A stretch of 9,820 bases of DNA, from the NCBI GenBank assembly GCA_023424785.1, contig JAFADP010000153.1, positions 1 to 9,820 on the forward strand, written 5' to 3'. The notes under the pieces are model-generated. The model did no database searches. It saw only the letters and a program-made list of their open reading frames with translations, and was not told where the DNA came from. The translations under genes and the position numbers were made by a program. Below are positions 1 to 6,394 of the stretch, piece by piece (position 1 is the first letter of the stretch; each line of letters starts with the position of its first letter). The stretch comes from Bacillota bacterium. Its GTDB lineage: Bacteria > Bacillota > Clostridia > Clostridiales > Clostridiaceae.

Positions 1-7
1 GAAACTT

Positions 8-38
8 ATTCAGTAGGAGTTTTTATCTCCTACTGAAT
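8..38. repeat. Perfect 12-bp inverted repeat (hairpin) in the Nudix leader
   Basis: The arms at 8-19 (ATTCAGTAGGAG) and 27-38 (CTCCTACTGAAT) pair perfectly around a 7-base loop, TTTTTAT. No U-rich tail follows on either strand (TTAGCTGAG to the right, AATAAGTTTC reading left), so it does not look like a standard intrinsic terminator. It may be the end of an upstream unit, part of the structured leader of the Nudix gene, or a dispersed hairpin. The pairing is certain; the function is unknown. Confidence 0.6.
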
Positions 39-51
39 TTAGCTGAGTTAA

Positions 52-123
52 TCTAGGGTCGTGTCCGTTGTTAGCTCCCTGTTATATAGAACAAGGGAGT
101 GTTACAACGGCTAGACATCAGAT
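52..123 (+). promoter_or_regulatory. Structured 5' leader of the Nudix gene, candidate cis-regulatory RNA
   Basis: A long imperfect hairpin can be drawn. TCTAG (52-56) pairs with CTAGA (111-115), CCGTTGT (65-71) with ACAACGG (104-110), GCTCCCT (74-80) with AGGGAGT (94-100), and GTT (81-83) with AAC (90-92). An 8-base bulge GGTCGTGT (57-64) lies on one side only, with an internal loop at 72-73/101-103. This layering of helices, one-sided bulge and apical stem resembles a ligand-binding or protein-binding leader. I could not match it to a named riboswitch. CTAGGG at 53-58 recalls the ykkC start, but the conserved 3' part of ykkC is missing. Function is inferred only from structure and position upstream of the start codon. 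Confidence 0.45.
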
Positions 124-132
124 AAAATATTA

Positions 133-140
133 GGGAGGGG
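133..140 (+). promoter_or_regulatory. Ribosome binding site of the Nudix gene, possibly sequestered
   Basis: GGGAGGGG lies 4 bases before the ATG at 145, with its GGGAG core 7 bases away. AGGGAG at 132-137 duplicates the AGGGAG at 94-99. It can therefore compete for CTCCCT at 75-80, which would hide the site. Confidence 0.7.
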
Positions 141-144
141 TATA

Positions 145-639
145 ATGAAGTATGTGTATTGTCCAGTATGTGGAAATAAGTTAAAAGAGATGAATAGTTG
201 GGACGAAGGAAAGGTTCCATATTGCAATAAAGACAATATATTATTCTTTGATGTACCAAAGCCTTGTATAATGGTTGCTGTGATTAAGGGCGATGAGATA
301 TTATTATTAAAGCAAAGTTACATATTTAAAGATTCTAAGGTATTAATATCTGGATATGTAGGAATAGATGAAAAGGCAGAAGATACTGTGTATAGAGAAG
401 TTCTTGAAGAAACATCTATTGAAGTTGATAATATAGAATTTTTGGGAACAGATTTTGTTGATAATAAAGAGATATTAATGCTGATTTATAAGGCCAAGTA
501 TAAATCAGGAATATTAAAAAAATCTAATGAGGTCGAAATGGCTAGTTGGGTAAAGTTAAGTGATGCCCTTGATGAAATGAAAGATAATATTATAGGTAAA
601 AGGGTAGTAAAAAAAATATTAGGCATAAGGGACAAGTAG
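145..639 (+). CDS. Nudix hydrolase with N-terminal zinc ribbon
   Basis: A 164-residue soluble Nudix protein, expected to hydrolyse a nucleoside diphosphate linked to some group X; the substrate cannot be told from sequence. The Nudix box spans about residues 70-92: G70, E76, then R84-E85, E88-E89, with Ser91 where the consensus has glycine. Before it is a short zinc-ribbon segment with CPVC at 6-9 and C27 followed by D30, so the fourth metal ligand would be Asp rather than Cys. This architecture recalls NudC-type NADH pyrophosphatases, but the protein is much shorter and lacks the SQPWPFPQS motif of NudC, so I do not call it NADH pyrophosphatase. The start is set by GGGAGGGG just upstream. 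It appears to be transcribed alone, between a structured leader and a terminator overlapping its 3' end. Confidence 0.88.
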   Translation: MKYVYCPVCGNKLKEMNSWDEGKVPYCNKDNILFFDVPKPCIMVAVIKGDEILLLKQSYIFKDSKVLISGYVGIDEKAEDTVYREVLEETSIEVDNIEFLGTDFVDNKEILMLIYKAKYKSGILKKSNEVEMASWVKLSDALDEMKDNIIGKRVVKKILGIRDK

Positions 640-657
640 TAAAGTCTCTTATTTTTT
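625..657 (+). terminator. Intrinsic terminator overlapping the end of the Nudix gene
   Basis: ATAAGGGAC (625-633) pairs with GTCTCTTAT (644-652), one G-U pair in nine, around a 10-base loop that contains the stop codon. A run of six T follows (652-657). This suggests the Nudix gene ends its own transcript rather than leading into the next gene. Confidence 0.6.
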
Positions 658-686
658 ATTATGTATGAAATAACAATAAAAAGGAG

Positions 687-692
687 TATAAT
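687..692 (+). promoter_or_regulatory. Possible -10 box for the TIM-barrel/lepB/ftsH unit
   Basis: A perfect TATAAT lies 34 bases before the ATG at 726 and just after the Nudix terminator. No good -35 hexamer is visible 16-18 bases upstream (TATGAA-like at best). The position between a terminator and a run of close genes is the main support. Confidence 0.35.
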
Positions 693-713
693 TAAGTCTG
701 TATGATAGGTTAA

Positions 714-717
714 GGAG
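714..717 (+). promoter_or_regulatory. Ribosome binding site deciding the 726 start
   Basis: GGAG within TAAGGAGTGA is 8 bases before ATG 726. The alternative GTG at 717 overlaps this site and so has no usable spacing. Confidence 0.6.
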
Positions 718-725
718 TGATAAGG

Positions 726-1397
726 ATGGCAAAAGAGAGTAAATTTCTTCCTGAAATAAAAGGGACTTTGAGAAATCACGTAGTTGAGGTTCCAGCAATA
801 ATAAGACAATGTGGTGGTATAAAGATATTTGGGAAGAGAATAAAGTCATTATTATTTACAACTGATGTTGCAATTATTAGAAATACAAATGCAGATGCTA
901 TTATAGCTGTATATCCATTTACACCACAACCACTTATCACTCAAGCATTAGTAATGGCTGCTGATGTGCCGGTTTTTTGTGGAGTTGGTGGTGGAATAAC
1001 TCAAGGAAAAAGAGTTATAAATCTAGCACTAGATGCAGAGTTCAAGGGTGCAATGGGTGTTGTTGTAAATTCTCCAACATCAAATGAAATTGTTAGAAGA
1101 GTTAGAGCAACAATTGATATTCCTGTAATAGTTACAGTAGTATCAGAGCATGATGATATAGCTAAAAGAATTGAAGCAGGTGCAACAATATTAAATGTCT
1201 CAGGTGGGCAGGATACAGCTAAAATTGTAAGAAAGATAAGAAATAAGTTTCCAGAGTTTCCTATAATAGCAACAGGAGGACCTAATGATGATACAATAAA
1301 GGAAACAATAGAAGCAGGAGCCAATGCTATAACATTTACTCCTCCAACATCTGCAGAAGCTATGAGTGAATTGATGGAGAAATATAGAAATTTATGA
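726..1397 (+). CDS. Beta/alpha (TIM) barrel protein, putative hydrolase, function unknown
   Basis: 223 residues, soluble, and made of alternating strands and helices typical of a phosphate-binding TIM barrel. Visible marks are a GVGGG turn near residue 90, the strand VIVTVVSEHDD, the segment GATILNVSGG, and near the C-terminus ATGGPNDD followed by GANAITFTPPT. The last two resemble the standard phosphate-binding end of such barrels (IMP dehydrogenase and sugar-phosphate epimerase type folds). Clostridial relatives are usually just named hydrolase or beta/alpha barrel protein; I cannot give a reaction. An in-frame GTG at 717 is possible, but GGAG at 714-717 overlaps it and is 8 bases from the ATG at 726, so I choose ATG. 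It probably leads the run through DUF3006, lepB and ftsH. Confidence 0.75.
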   Translation: MAKESKFLPEIKGTLRNHVVEVPAIIRQCGGIKIFGKRIKSLLFTTDVAIIRNTNADAIIAVYPFTPQPLITQALVMAADVPVFCGVGGGITQGKRVINLALDAEFKGAMGVVVNSPTSNEIVRRVRATIDIPVIVTVVSEHDDIAKRIEAGATILNVSGGQDTAKIVRKIRNKFPEFPIIATGGPNDDTIKETIEAGANAITFTPPTSAEAMSELMEKYRNL

Positions 1398-1426
1398 TAT
1401 ACTGATTTATGTGCTTATTTAAAGAA

Positions 1427-1433
1427 GGAAGGG
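1427..1433 (+). promoter_or_regulatory. Ribosome binding site deciding a TTG start
   Basis: GGAAGGG lies 8 bases before TTG 1442. The upstream in-frame ATG at 1409 has no Shine-Dalgarno sequence. Confidence 0.6.
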
Positions 1434-1441
1434 AAGTTGAG

Positions 1442-1663
1442 TTGGATGAGTATTATATTGTAGATAGAATAGAGGAAGATATAGTAGTTATAGAAGATAT
1501 AAATAAAAATATTATAAATATTAATAAATCTAAAATATGTGGAGATGTTAATGAGGGAGATTGTCTAATTAAAAAAGAAGAAATTTTTTTTATTGACATA
1601 GAAGAAACTGAAAAGAGGAAAGCTAAGATTAGTGATTTAATGAAAGGAATGTGGGATTATTAA
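1442..1663 (+). CDS. DUF3006-family small protein
   Basis: A 73-residue acidic soluble protein if started at TTG 1442. It begins with MDEYYIVDRIEED and ends with a charged helix containing EETEKRKAKISDLMKGMWD. A YxVDRIEE start, a central segment on making or holding an ionised side chain network (INKSKICGDVNEGD), and a terminal ETxxRKxxIxxLMxxxW helix are the pattern of DUF3006 proteins; no function is established for that family. An in-frame ATG at 1409 would add 11 residues not expected for the family and has no ribosome site. The stop codon directly abuts the lepB start (zero bases between), so translation of the two is probably coupled. It contains a run of eight T at 1584-1591. Confidence 0.75.
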   Translation: MDEYYIVDRIEEDIVVIEDINKNIININKSKICGDVNEGDCLIKKEEIFFIDIEETEKRKAKISDLMKGMWDY

Positions 1664-2182
1664 ATGAATAAAAAGAAAAGAAAAAGTTTTATTTATGAAT
1701 GGGTAATTCCCTTAGTAGTAGCTTTTGTAATAGCACTACTTATAAAGCAATTTTTAATATTTCAAGTTCGTATTCCATCAGGTTCAATGATACCAACTTT
1801 AAATATAGGGGATAAGTTATTTGTAACTAGAGTATATAACTTAGATAAAATAGAAAGAGGTGATATATTAGTATTTTATTCAGTTGAATTAGAGGATACA
1901 TTGATAAAAAGAGTTATTGGATTACCGGGAGATACTGTAGAAATATCAGATGGAAAGGTATCTGTAAATGGTGAAGAATTAGATGAATCTTATGTTGTAA
2001 ATACAGATCATTCTTATGGAACATACGTAGTTCCTGAAGGTAAGTATTTCTTTTTAGGAGATAATAGACCAATATCAAAAGATTCAAGGTATTGGGTTGA
2101 TCCTTATATTGATGGAAAATATATTGAAGCGAAAGCACAATTAAAAGTTTATCCATTTAGTGATTTTGGATGGATTAAATAA
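1664..2182 (+). CDS. lepB: Signal peptidase I (type I, SipS-like)
   Basis: Removes signal peptides from exported proteins on the outer face of the membrane. 172 residues, the usual size for the single-anchor Firmicute form. A basic N-terminus (NKKKRK) precedes one membrane segment at about 12-34, then the catalytic serine box SGSMIPTL with Ser41, and the general base Lys82 in the stretch IKRVIGLPGD. The conserved GDN (132-134) and DSR (140-142) of box E follow, so all catalytic boxes are intact. The ATG follows the DUF3006 stop codon immediately; TGGGA at 1652-1656 serves as a weak ribosome site, consistent with translational coupling. ftsH follows after 27 bases. Many clostridia carry several lepB genes, so it may not be the only one. 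Confidence 0.95.
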   Translation: MNKKKRKSFIYEWVIPLVVAFVIALLIKQFLIFQVRIPSGSMIPTLNIGDKLFVTRVYNLDKIERGDILVFYSVELEDTLIKRVIGLPGDTVEISDGKVSVNGEELDESYVVNTDHSYGTYVVPEGKYFFLGDNRPISKDSRYWVDPYIDGKYIEAKAQLKVYPFSDFGWIK

Positions 2183-2209
2183 TCTATAAACGAAAGAGGT
2201 GACATGATT

Positions 2210-4162
2210 ATGGATAATGATCAGAAAAAAGGTAAAATGCCTTTGATTATTTATATTTTAATAGTTTTAGGTATATTAATGACTGTACAATATGTTTTTT
2301 CAGGAAATAAAAATGAAGAGATACCATATAGTCAATTTAAAGAAATGGTAGAAGATGAAAAGGTATCATCAGTAGAAATAACAAGTAACACTATAACAAT
2401 TACTCCAAAAAGTAATACAGGATATGGAGGACAGAAACTTTATACAATAAGAGTTTCTGATGATAAATTAGTTGAAGATTTAATGGATGCTGGAGTTAAG
2501 TTTAAAGCAAAAGATGAAAAAACAGGATTAATTCTTGAACTTCTTTTAAGTTGGATACTTCCAATACTATTAATTTTTGTATTCTGGAAATTTGTATTTT
2601 CAAAAGCTATGAATAAAATGGGTGGAGGAATAGGCTCAATAGGTAAAAATAAAGCAAAGGTATATGTGGAAAATGAAATAGGTGTTACATTTAAGGATGT
2701 AGCAGGACAAGAGGAAGCAAAAGAATCTTTAGAAGAAGTCATAGATTTTCTTAATTGTCCTGCCAAATATACAGAAATAGGTGCAAAATTACCTAAGGGT
2801 GTTCTTTTAGTTGGTCCTCCAGGAACAGGTAAAACTTTATTAGCGAAAGCTGTAGCTGGAGAAGCTCATGTTCCTTTCTTCTCTTTATCAGGTTCAAGTT
2901 TTGTTGAAATGTTTGTTGGTGTTGGAGCATCAAGAGTAAGAGAATTATTTAGAGATGCAGAGCAAAAGGCACCTTGTATAATATTTATTGATGAAATTGA
3001 TGCTATAGGTAAAAGTAGAGATAATCAATTCCAAAGTAATGATGAAAGAGAACAAACATTAAATCAATTATTATCTGAAATGGATGGATTTGATTCTTCA
3101 AAGGGAATAGTGATATTGGCAGCAACTAATAGACCAGAAATATTAGATAAGGCCTTATTAAGACCAGGAAGATTTGATAGAAGAGTAATTGTAGATAGAC
3201 CAGATTTTAAGGGAAGAGAAGCAATTCTTAAGGTTCATGCTAAAAATGTTTGCTTAAATTCAGATGTAGATTTAACTGAAGTAGCAAAAGGTACTCCAGG
3301 AGCTGTTGGAGCTGACCTTGCTAATATTGTTAATGAAGCAGCATTAAGAGCAGTTAGACACAGAAGAAATCAGGTTCTTCAAGAAGATTTAAGAGAAGCT
3401 GTTGAAGTAATAATAGCTGGTAAAGAAAAGAAAGATAGAATCTTATCAGAAATGGAAAAGAAAATTGTTGCTTTCCATGAGGTCGGACACGCATTGGTGG
3501 CTGCCTTATTAGAAGGAACAGATCCAGTACATAAGATTACTATAGTTCCAAGAACAATGGGGGCATTAGGTTATACTATGCAGCTTCCAGAGGAAGAAAA
3601 ATATCTAACATCTAAAGATGAACTTATGAATCAAATAATGGTAATGTTAGGCGGTAGATCTGCAGAAGAAGAAGTATTTAATTTAATTTCTACAGGGGCT
3701 TCAAATGATATAGAGAGAGCAACTCAAACTGCAAGAAACATGGTTACAATTTATGGTATGACAGATAAGTTTGATATGGTAGCATTAGAGTCAATTCAAA
3801 ATAGATATCTTGATGGTAGAGCAGTTAGAAATTGTAGTGAAGAAACATCAACGATTATTGATGAAGAAGTATTAAATATAATAAAGTTTGCTCATAATAA
3901 AGCTAGAACTATTTTAAGAGAAAATAGAGATTTATTAGATAAAATTGCAGATGTCTTACTTGAAAAAGAAACTATTTTTGGGGATGAATTTATGGATATA
4001 GTTTGTGAAAAGTATCCAGAGCTTAGAAAAAAGAAAGTTCCTAAAGATGAAAATGGTCTTCATATGGATCTTAGTAAAGAATTAGATGATGAGTCTGTAG
4101 AAGTAGAAGAAAAAACTTATATAGATATTGAGAAAGATAATAGCTCAACAGCTGAGATATAA
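2210..4162 (+). CDS. ftsH: ATP-dependent zinc metalloprotease FtsH, divergent clostridial form
   Basis: Membrane-anchored hexameric AAA protease that unfolds and degrades membrane and some cytosolic proteins. 650 residues. Membrane segments at about 11-30 and 106-130 flank a small extracytoplasmic domain. The AAA module has Walker A GPPGTGKT (202-209), Walker B FIDE (D261, E262), a pore-loop FVG, and the second region of homology with RPGRFDRR. The protease active site is HEVGH (423-427), where most FtsH have HEAGH, with the third zinc ligand probably Asp500 in SNDIERA. Other departures are PGAVGADL in place of the usual PGFSGADL, and an acidic C-terminal tail of about 50 residues. ATG 2204 is also possible, but GAGGTG at 2196-2201 is 8 bases from 2210 and only 2 from 2204. 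Follows lepB closely. The usual neighbours of the main clostridial ftsH (tilS, hpt) are absent here. Confidence 0.95.
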   Translation: MDNDQKKGKMPLIIYILIVLGILMTVQYVFSGNKNEEIPYSQFKEMVEDEKVSSVEITSNTITITPKSNTGYGGQKLYTIRVSDDKLVEDLMDAGVKFKAKDEKTGLILELLLSWILPILLIFVFWKFVFSKAMNKMGGGIGSIGKNKAKVYVENEIGVTFKDVAGQEEAKESLEEVIDFLNCPAKYTEIGAKLPKGVLLVGPPGTGKTLLAKAVAGEAHVPFFSLSGSSFVEMFVGVGASRVRELFRDAEQKAPCIIFIDEIDAIGKSRDNQFQSNDEREQTLNQLLSEMDGFDSSKGIVILAATNRPEILDKALLRPGRFDRRVIVDRPDFKGREAILKVHAKNVCLNSDVDLTEVAKGTPGAVGADLANIVNEAALRAVRHRRNQVLQEDLREAVEVIIAGKEKKDRILSEMEKKIVAFHEVGHALVAALLEGTDPVHKITIVPRTMGALGYTMQLPEEEKYLTSKDELMNQIMVMLGGRSAEEEVFNLISTGASNDIERATQTARNMVTIYGMTDKFDMVALESIQNRYLDGRAVRNCSEETSTIIDEEVLNIIKFAHNKARTILRENRDLLDKIADVLLEKETIFGDEFMDIVCEKYPELRKKKVPKDENGLHMDLSKELDDESVEVEEKTYIDIEKDNSSTAEI

Positions 4163-4167
4163 TTAAC

Positions 4168-4219
4168 AAGGGTGAAAAGTGAAGGGATAACTTAATAGTT
4201 ATTTTTACTTTTCACCTTT
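4168..4219 (+). terminator. Long two-tier hairpin after ftsH, candidate terminator
   Basis: The outer arms at 4168-4180 and 4207-4219 pair over 13 positions with one G-U wobble (GGTGAAAAGT with ACTTTTCACC). An inner stem ATAACT/AGTTAT (4187-4192, 4197-4202) caps it with loop TAAT. The tail is only moderately U-rich (ACTTTCTATAG), so termination may be partial, or the hairpin may instead be an RNA processing or stability element between ftsH and helD. Confidence 0.5.
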
Positions 4220-4238
4220 ACTTTCTATAGAGTGATTT

Positions 4239-4245
4239 GGAGGTG
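4239..4245 (+). promoter_or_regulatory. Ribosome binding site for the helD TTG start
   Basis: GGAGGTG is a strong site with its GGAGG core 7 bases before TTG 4251; no ATG or GTG in frame lies nearby. Confidence 0.7.
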
Positions 4246-4250
4246 TCTTT

Positions 4251-6347
4251 TTGGAAAAAGATTTAGAATTTATAATAGAAGAAAATAAGTTAGCTGATGT
4301 ATTAAACATACTAAATGAAGAAATTATTAAATATATAGAAAAGAGAAAGGTAATATCACAATATATTTTAGATTATAGAAAAAAAGTAGTAGAAGAATAT
4401 AGAGATGACGAAGACAAGATTATAGATTATTTTGATCATGAAACATATGTTAAAGAAGAAGCTTTTAGAACTATAGATAAAAGGTTAAAAGAATTTGCAA
4501 CGTTAAAAGAATCTCCATATTTCGGAAGAGTTACATTTACTGAGGATGAAGGTGCGGAACAGCTTTATATAGGAAGATTTGGGTTAACACCAGAAGATAG
4601 CTACGAACCTGTAATTGTAGACTGGAGAGCACCAGTAGCTAGTCTTTTTTATAAAGGAGGTTTAGGTGAAGCTTATTATCAATCTCCTATAGGAGATATA
4701 AAGACTAATATTATAGGTAGAAGGCAAATAATAATAAAGAAAAGTGAACTTAAGGGAATATTTGACTCAGCTATAGATGTTAAGGATGATATATTACAAA
4801 TGGTATTAACATCAAATTCATCAGAAAAGTTAAAAGATATAGTAATGACTATTCAAGAAGAACAAGATGAAATAATAAGAGCTCCAAAAGATAAAACTGT
4901 TGTTGTTAATGGTGTTGCAGGTTCAGGAAAGACTACTATAGCATTACATAGAGTATCATATCTTTTATATAATTATAGAAAGCAATTTGGAGATAAGGTA
5001 CTTATATTAGGTCCTAATGATATATTTATGGACTATATAAGTCAAGTTTTACCTACCTTAGGGGAAGGGGGAGTAGATCAAACTACATTCCAAAACTTTG
5101 CTATAAATGAAATTGGATTAAAGGAATATGTAAAAGGGTTCTCTGAATATATGGAAGAAGCTATGAGCGGAAATGAAGAAGCTTTAAGTGAATATAAGTA
5201 TAAGAGTTCAAGTGAATATACTAAAAAGCTTGATACTATATTAGAAAACTTAAATACAAACTATTTTAATATAAAACCTGTTAAGTTCTTTGGAGAAGAA
5301 ATAGTAGGTATTAGTGAAATAGAGGAACTTTTCACTAAATATTATGGTTATATGCCGCTATTTAGAAGAAGTGAAAAAATTAGAAGAGTCTTAACAGCGA
5401 AAATCAAAGATAAGAGAGATGAACTTGTTCGAGCTATAAATAAAGAAATAAAAGAAAAGATAGAGAGTCTTTCAGAAAAAGAGCTTGTAATAGAACGAAA
5501 TAACTTAGAGTTCTTGAGAAGAGTTAGAATAAGAGAAGTTATAAGAGAAGTTATGAACTCTAGAGATGAGTTAGATAGTTGGATAAAGCATGAAGATATA
5601 ATATCACTATATAAGAGATTAACTAATACTAGTGAATTAGGATACATGGATCTTGCAGGAATATTGTACTTTATGGTTATATTAGATGGTAAAAAGTGCA
5701 AGAAGGAAATAAAGCATGTTGTTATAGATGAAGCTCAAGACTATAATTTAACTCAATTTAAATTAATTAAGGAGTTAACAGGTTGTACTAGCTTAACAAT
5801 AGTTGGAGATGTTAATCAAAGATTAATAGAAACAGATGAACAGCCAGCTATGGTTAATTTAAGTGAAGTATTTGGAGATAATGTAGAATTATTTAAATTA
5901 AATAAGAGTTATAGATCAACTCAAGAGATTATGGAATATTCAAATAAGTTCTTAAATGAAAATAACGTGGTGCCATTAGTTAGAAATGGTGAACCTGTAA
6001 TAGAAGAAGAAATTAATTCAAGAGATGAGTTAATTAGTACTATACTATCATTAGTTGAAGATTATGAAGAAGAGGGATTAGAAAGTATAGCAATAATAAC
6101 TGATAATAAAGAGAGCTTAAAGGAAATTTCTCCATTAATTAAAGATAAAATAAAAGTATTAACTTTTGATAGAGAAGATATAATTTATAATGGAGGAAAG
6201 GTTCTTATACCTGCATATTATGCAAAGGGATTAGAATTTGATGGAGTTATTTTAATAGAAAATGATTGTATGAATAATTTAGTTAAGTATATTATGAGTA
6301 CAAGAGCATTACATAGATTATCAGTATTAAAGTATTCTAGAAGCTAA
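4251..6347 (+). CDS. helD: HelD-type UvrD-like ATPase (RNA polymerase recycling)
   Basis: Superfamily 1 ATPase related to UvrD and Rep. In Bacillus the family removes RNA polymerase from stalled or post-termination complexes, with an N-terminal coiled-coil arm entering the polymerase. 698 residues from a TTG start; B. subtilis HelD is about 774. The first ~90 residues are highly charged and helical, with a coiled-coil look. The family marks ESPYFGRVTF, YIGRFGL and VDWRAPVASLFY (DWRAP at 124-128) follow. Walker A GVAGSGKTT is at 221-229, the Walker B/motif II DEAQD at 493-497, GDVNQR in motif III, AKGLEFD at 658-664, and STRALHRL near the end with Arg685 as motif VI. All helicase motifs look intact. 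It starts after the ftsH hairpin and converges on the next gene. Confidence 0.9.
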   Translation: MEKDLEFIIEENKLADVLNILNEEIIKYIEKRKVISQYILDYRKKVVEEYRDDEDKIIDYFDHETYVKEEAFRTIDKRLKEFATLKESPYFGRVTFTEDEGAEQLYIGRFGLTPEDSYEPVIVDWRAPVASLFYKGGLGEAYYQSPIGDIKTNIIGRRQIIIKKSELKGIFDSAIDVKDDILQMVLTSNSSEKLKDIVMTIQEEQDEIIRAPKDKTVVVNGVAGSGKTTIALHRVSYLLYNYRKQFGDKVLILGPNDIFMDYISQVLPTLGEGGVDQTTFQNFAINEIGLKEYVKGFSEYMEEAMSGNEEALSEYKYKSSSEYTKKLDTILENLNTNYFNIKPVKFFGEEIVGISEIEELFTKYYGYMPLFRRSEKIRRVLTAKIKDKRDELVRAINKEIKEKIESLSEKELVIERNNLEFLRRVRIREVIREVMNSRDELDSWIKHEDIISLYKRLTNTSELGYMDLAGILYFMVILDGKKCKKEIKHVVIDEAQDYNLTQFKLIKELTGCTSLTIVGDVNQRLIETDEQPAMVNLSEVFGDNVELFKLNKSYRSTQEIMEYSNKFLNENNVVPLVRNGEPVIEEEINSRDELISTILSLVEDYEEEGLESIAIITDNKESLKEISPLIKDKIKVLTFDREDIIYNGGKVLIPAYYAKGLEFDGVILIENDCMNNLVKYIMSTRALHRLSVLKYSRS

Positions 6348-6351
6348 AAAT

Positions 6352-6394
6352 ATAGAGTCAAATCATATTTTTGATTTGACTCTATGTTTTTATA
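6352..6394. terminator. Bidirectional intrinsic terminator between helD and the P-loop ATPase gene
   Basis: A perfect 14-bp stem (6352-6365 with 6372-6385) has a 6-base loop TATTTT. To the right is GTTTTTATA, to the left TAAAAA, which reads as a T run on the minus strand. It therefore suits both converging genes. The stop codon of the minus-strand gene lies in the T run. Confidence 0.88.

Noticed and set aside
53..64. CTAGGG and GGTCGTG resembling ykkC or ZTP riboswitch segments
   Set aside because: Neither the AGGGA-AAAAGCCC part of ykkC nor the closing CGACCC and CGCCTGGGC of the ZTP class is present downstream.
141..146. TATAAT just before the Nudix gene
   Set aside because: It overlaps the ATG start codon and directly follows the ribosome site; a transcript from it would lack the start.
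1001..1324. Antisense open frame over the TIM-barrel gene, and similar antisense frames over lepB, ftsH and helD
   Set aside because: No recognisable protein features; each is a codon-bias shadow of an intact gene on the plus strand.
1409..1411. ATG as the start of the DUF3006 gene
   Set aside because: It has no ribosome site and adds residues outside the family pattern; TTG 1442 has a well-spaced GGAAGGG.
1584..1591. Run of eight T as a slippage or frameshift site
   Set aside because: The reading frame is intact through it to a family-like C-terminus, and such runs are common in AT-rich genomes.
1593..1598. Perfect TTGACA inside the DUF3006 gene
   Set aside because: No -10 hexamer lies 16-18 bases downstream; the nearest, TAAGAT at 1624, is 25 bases away.
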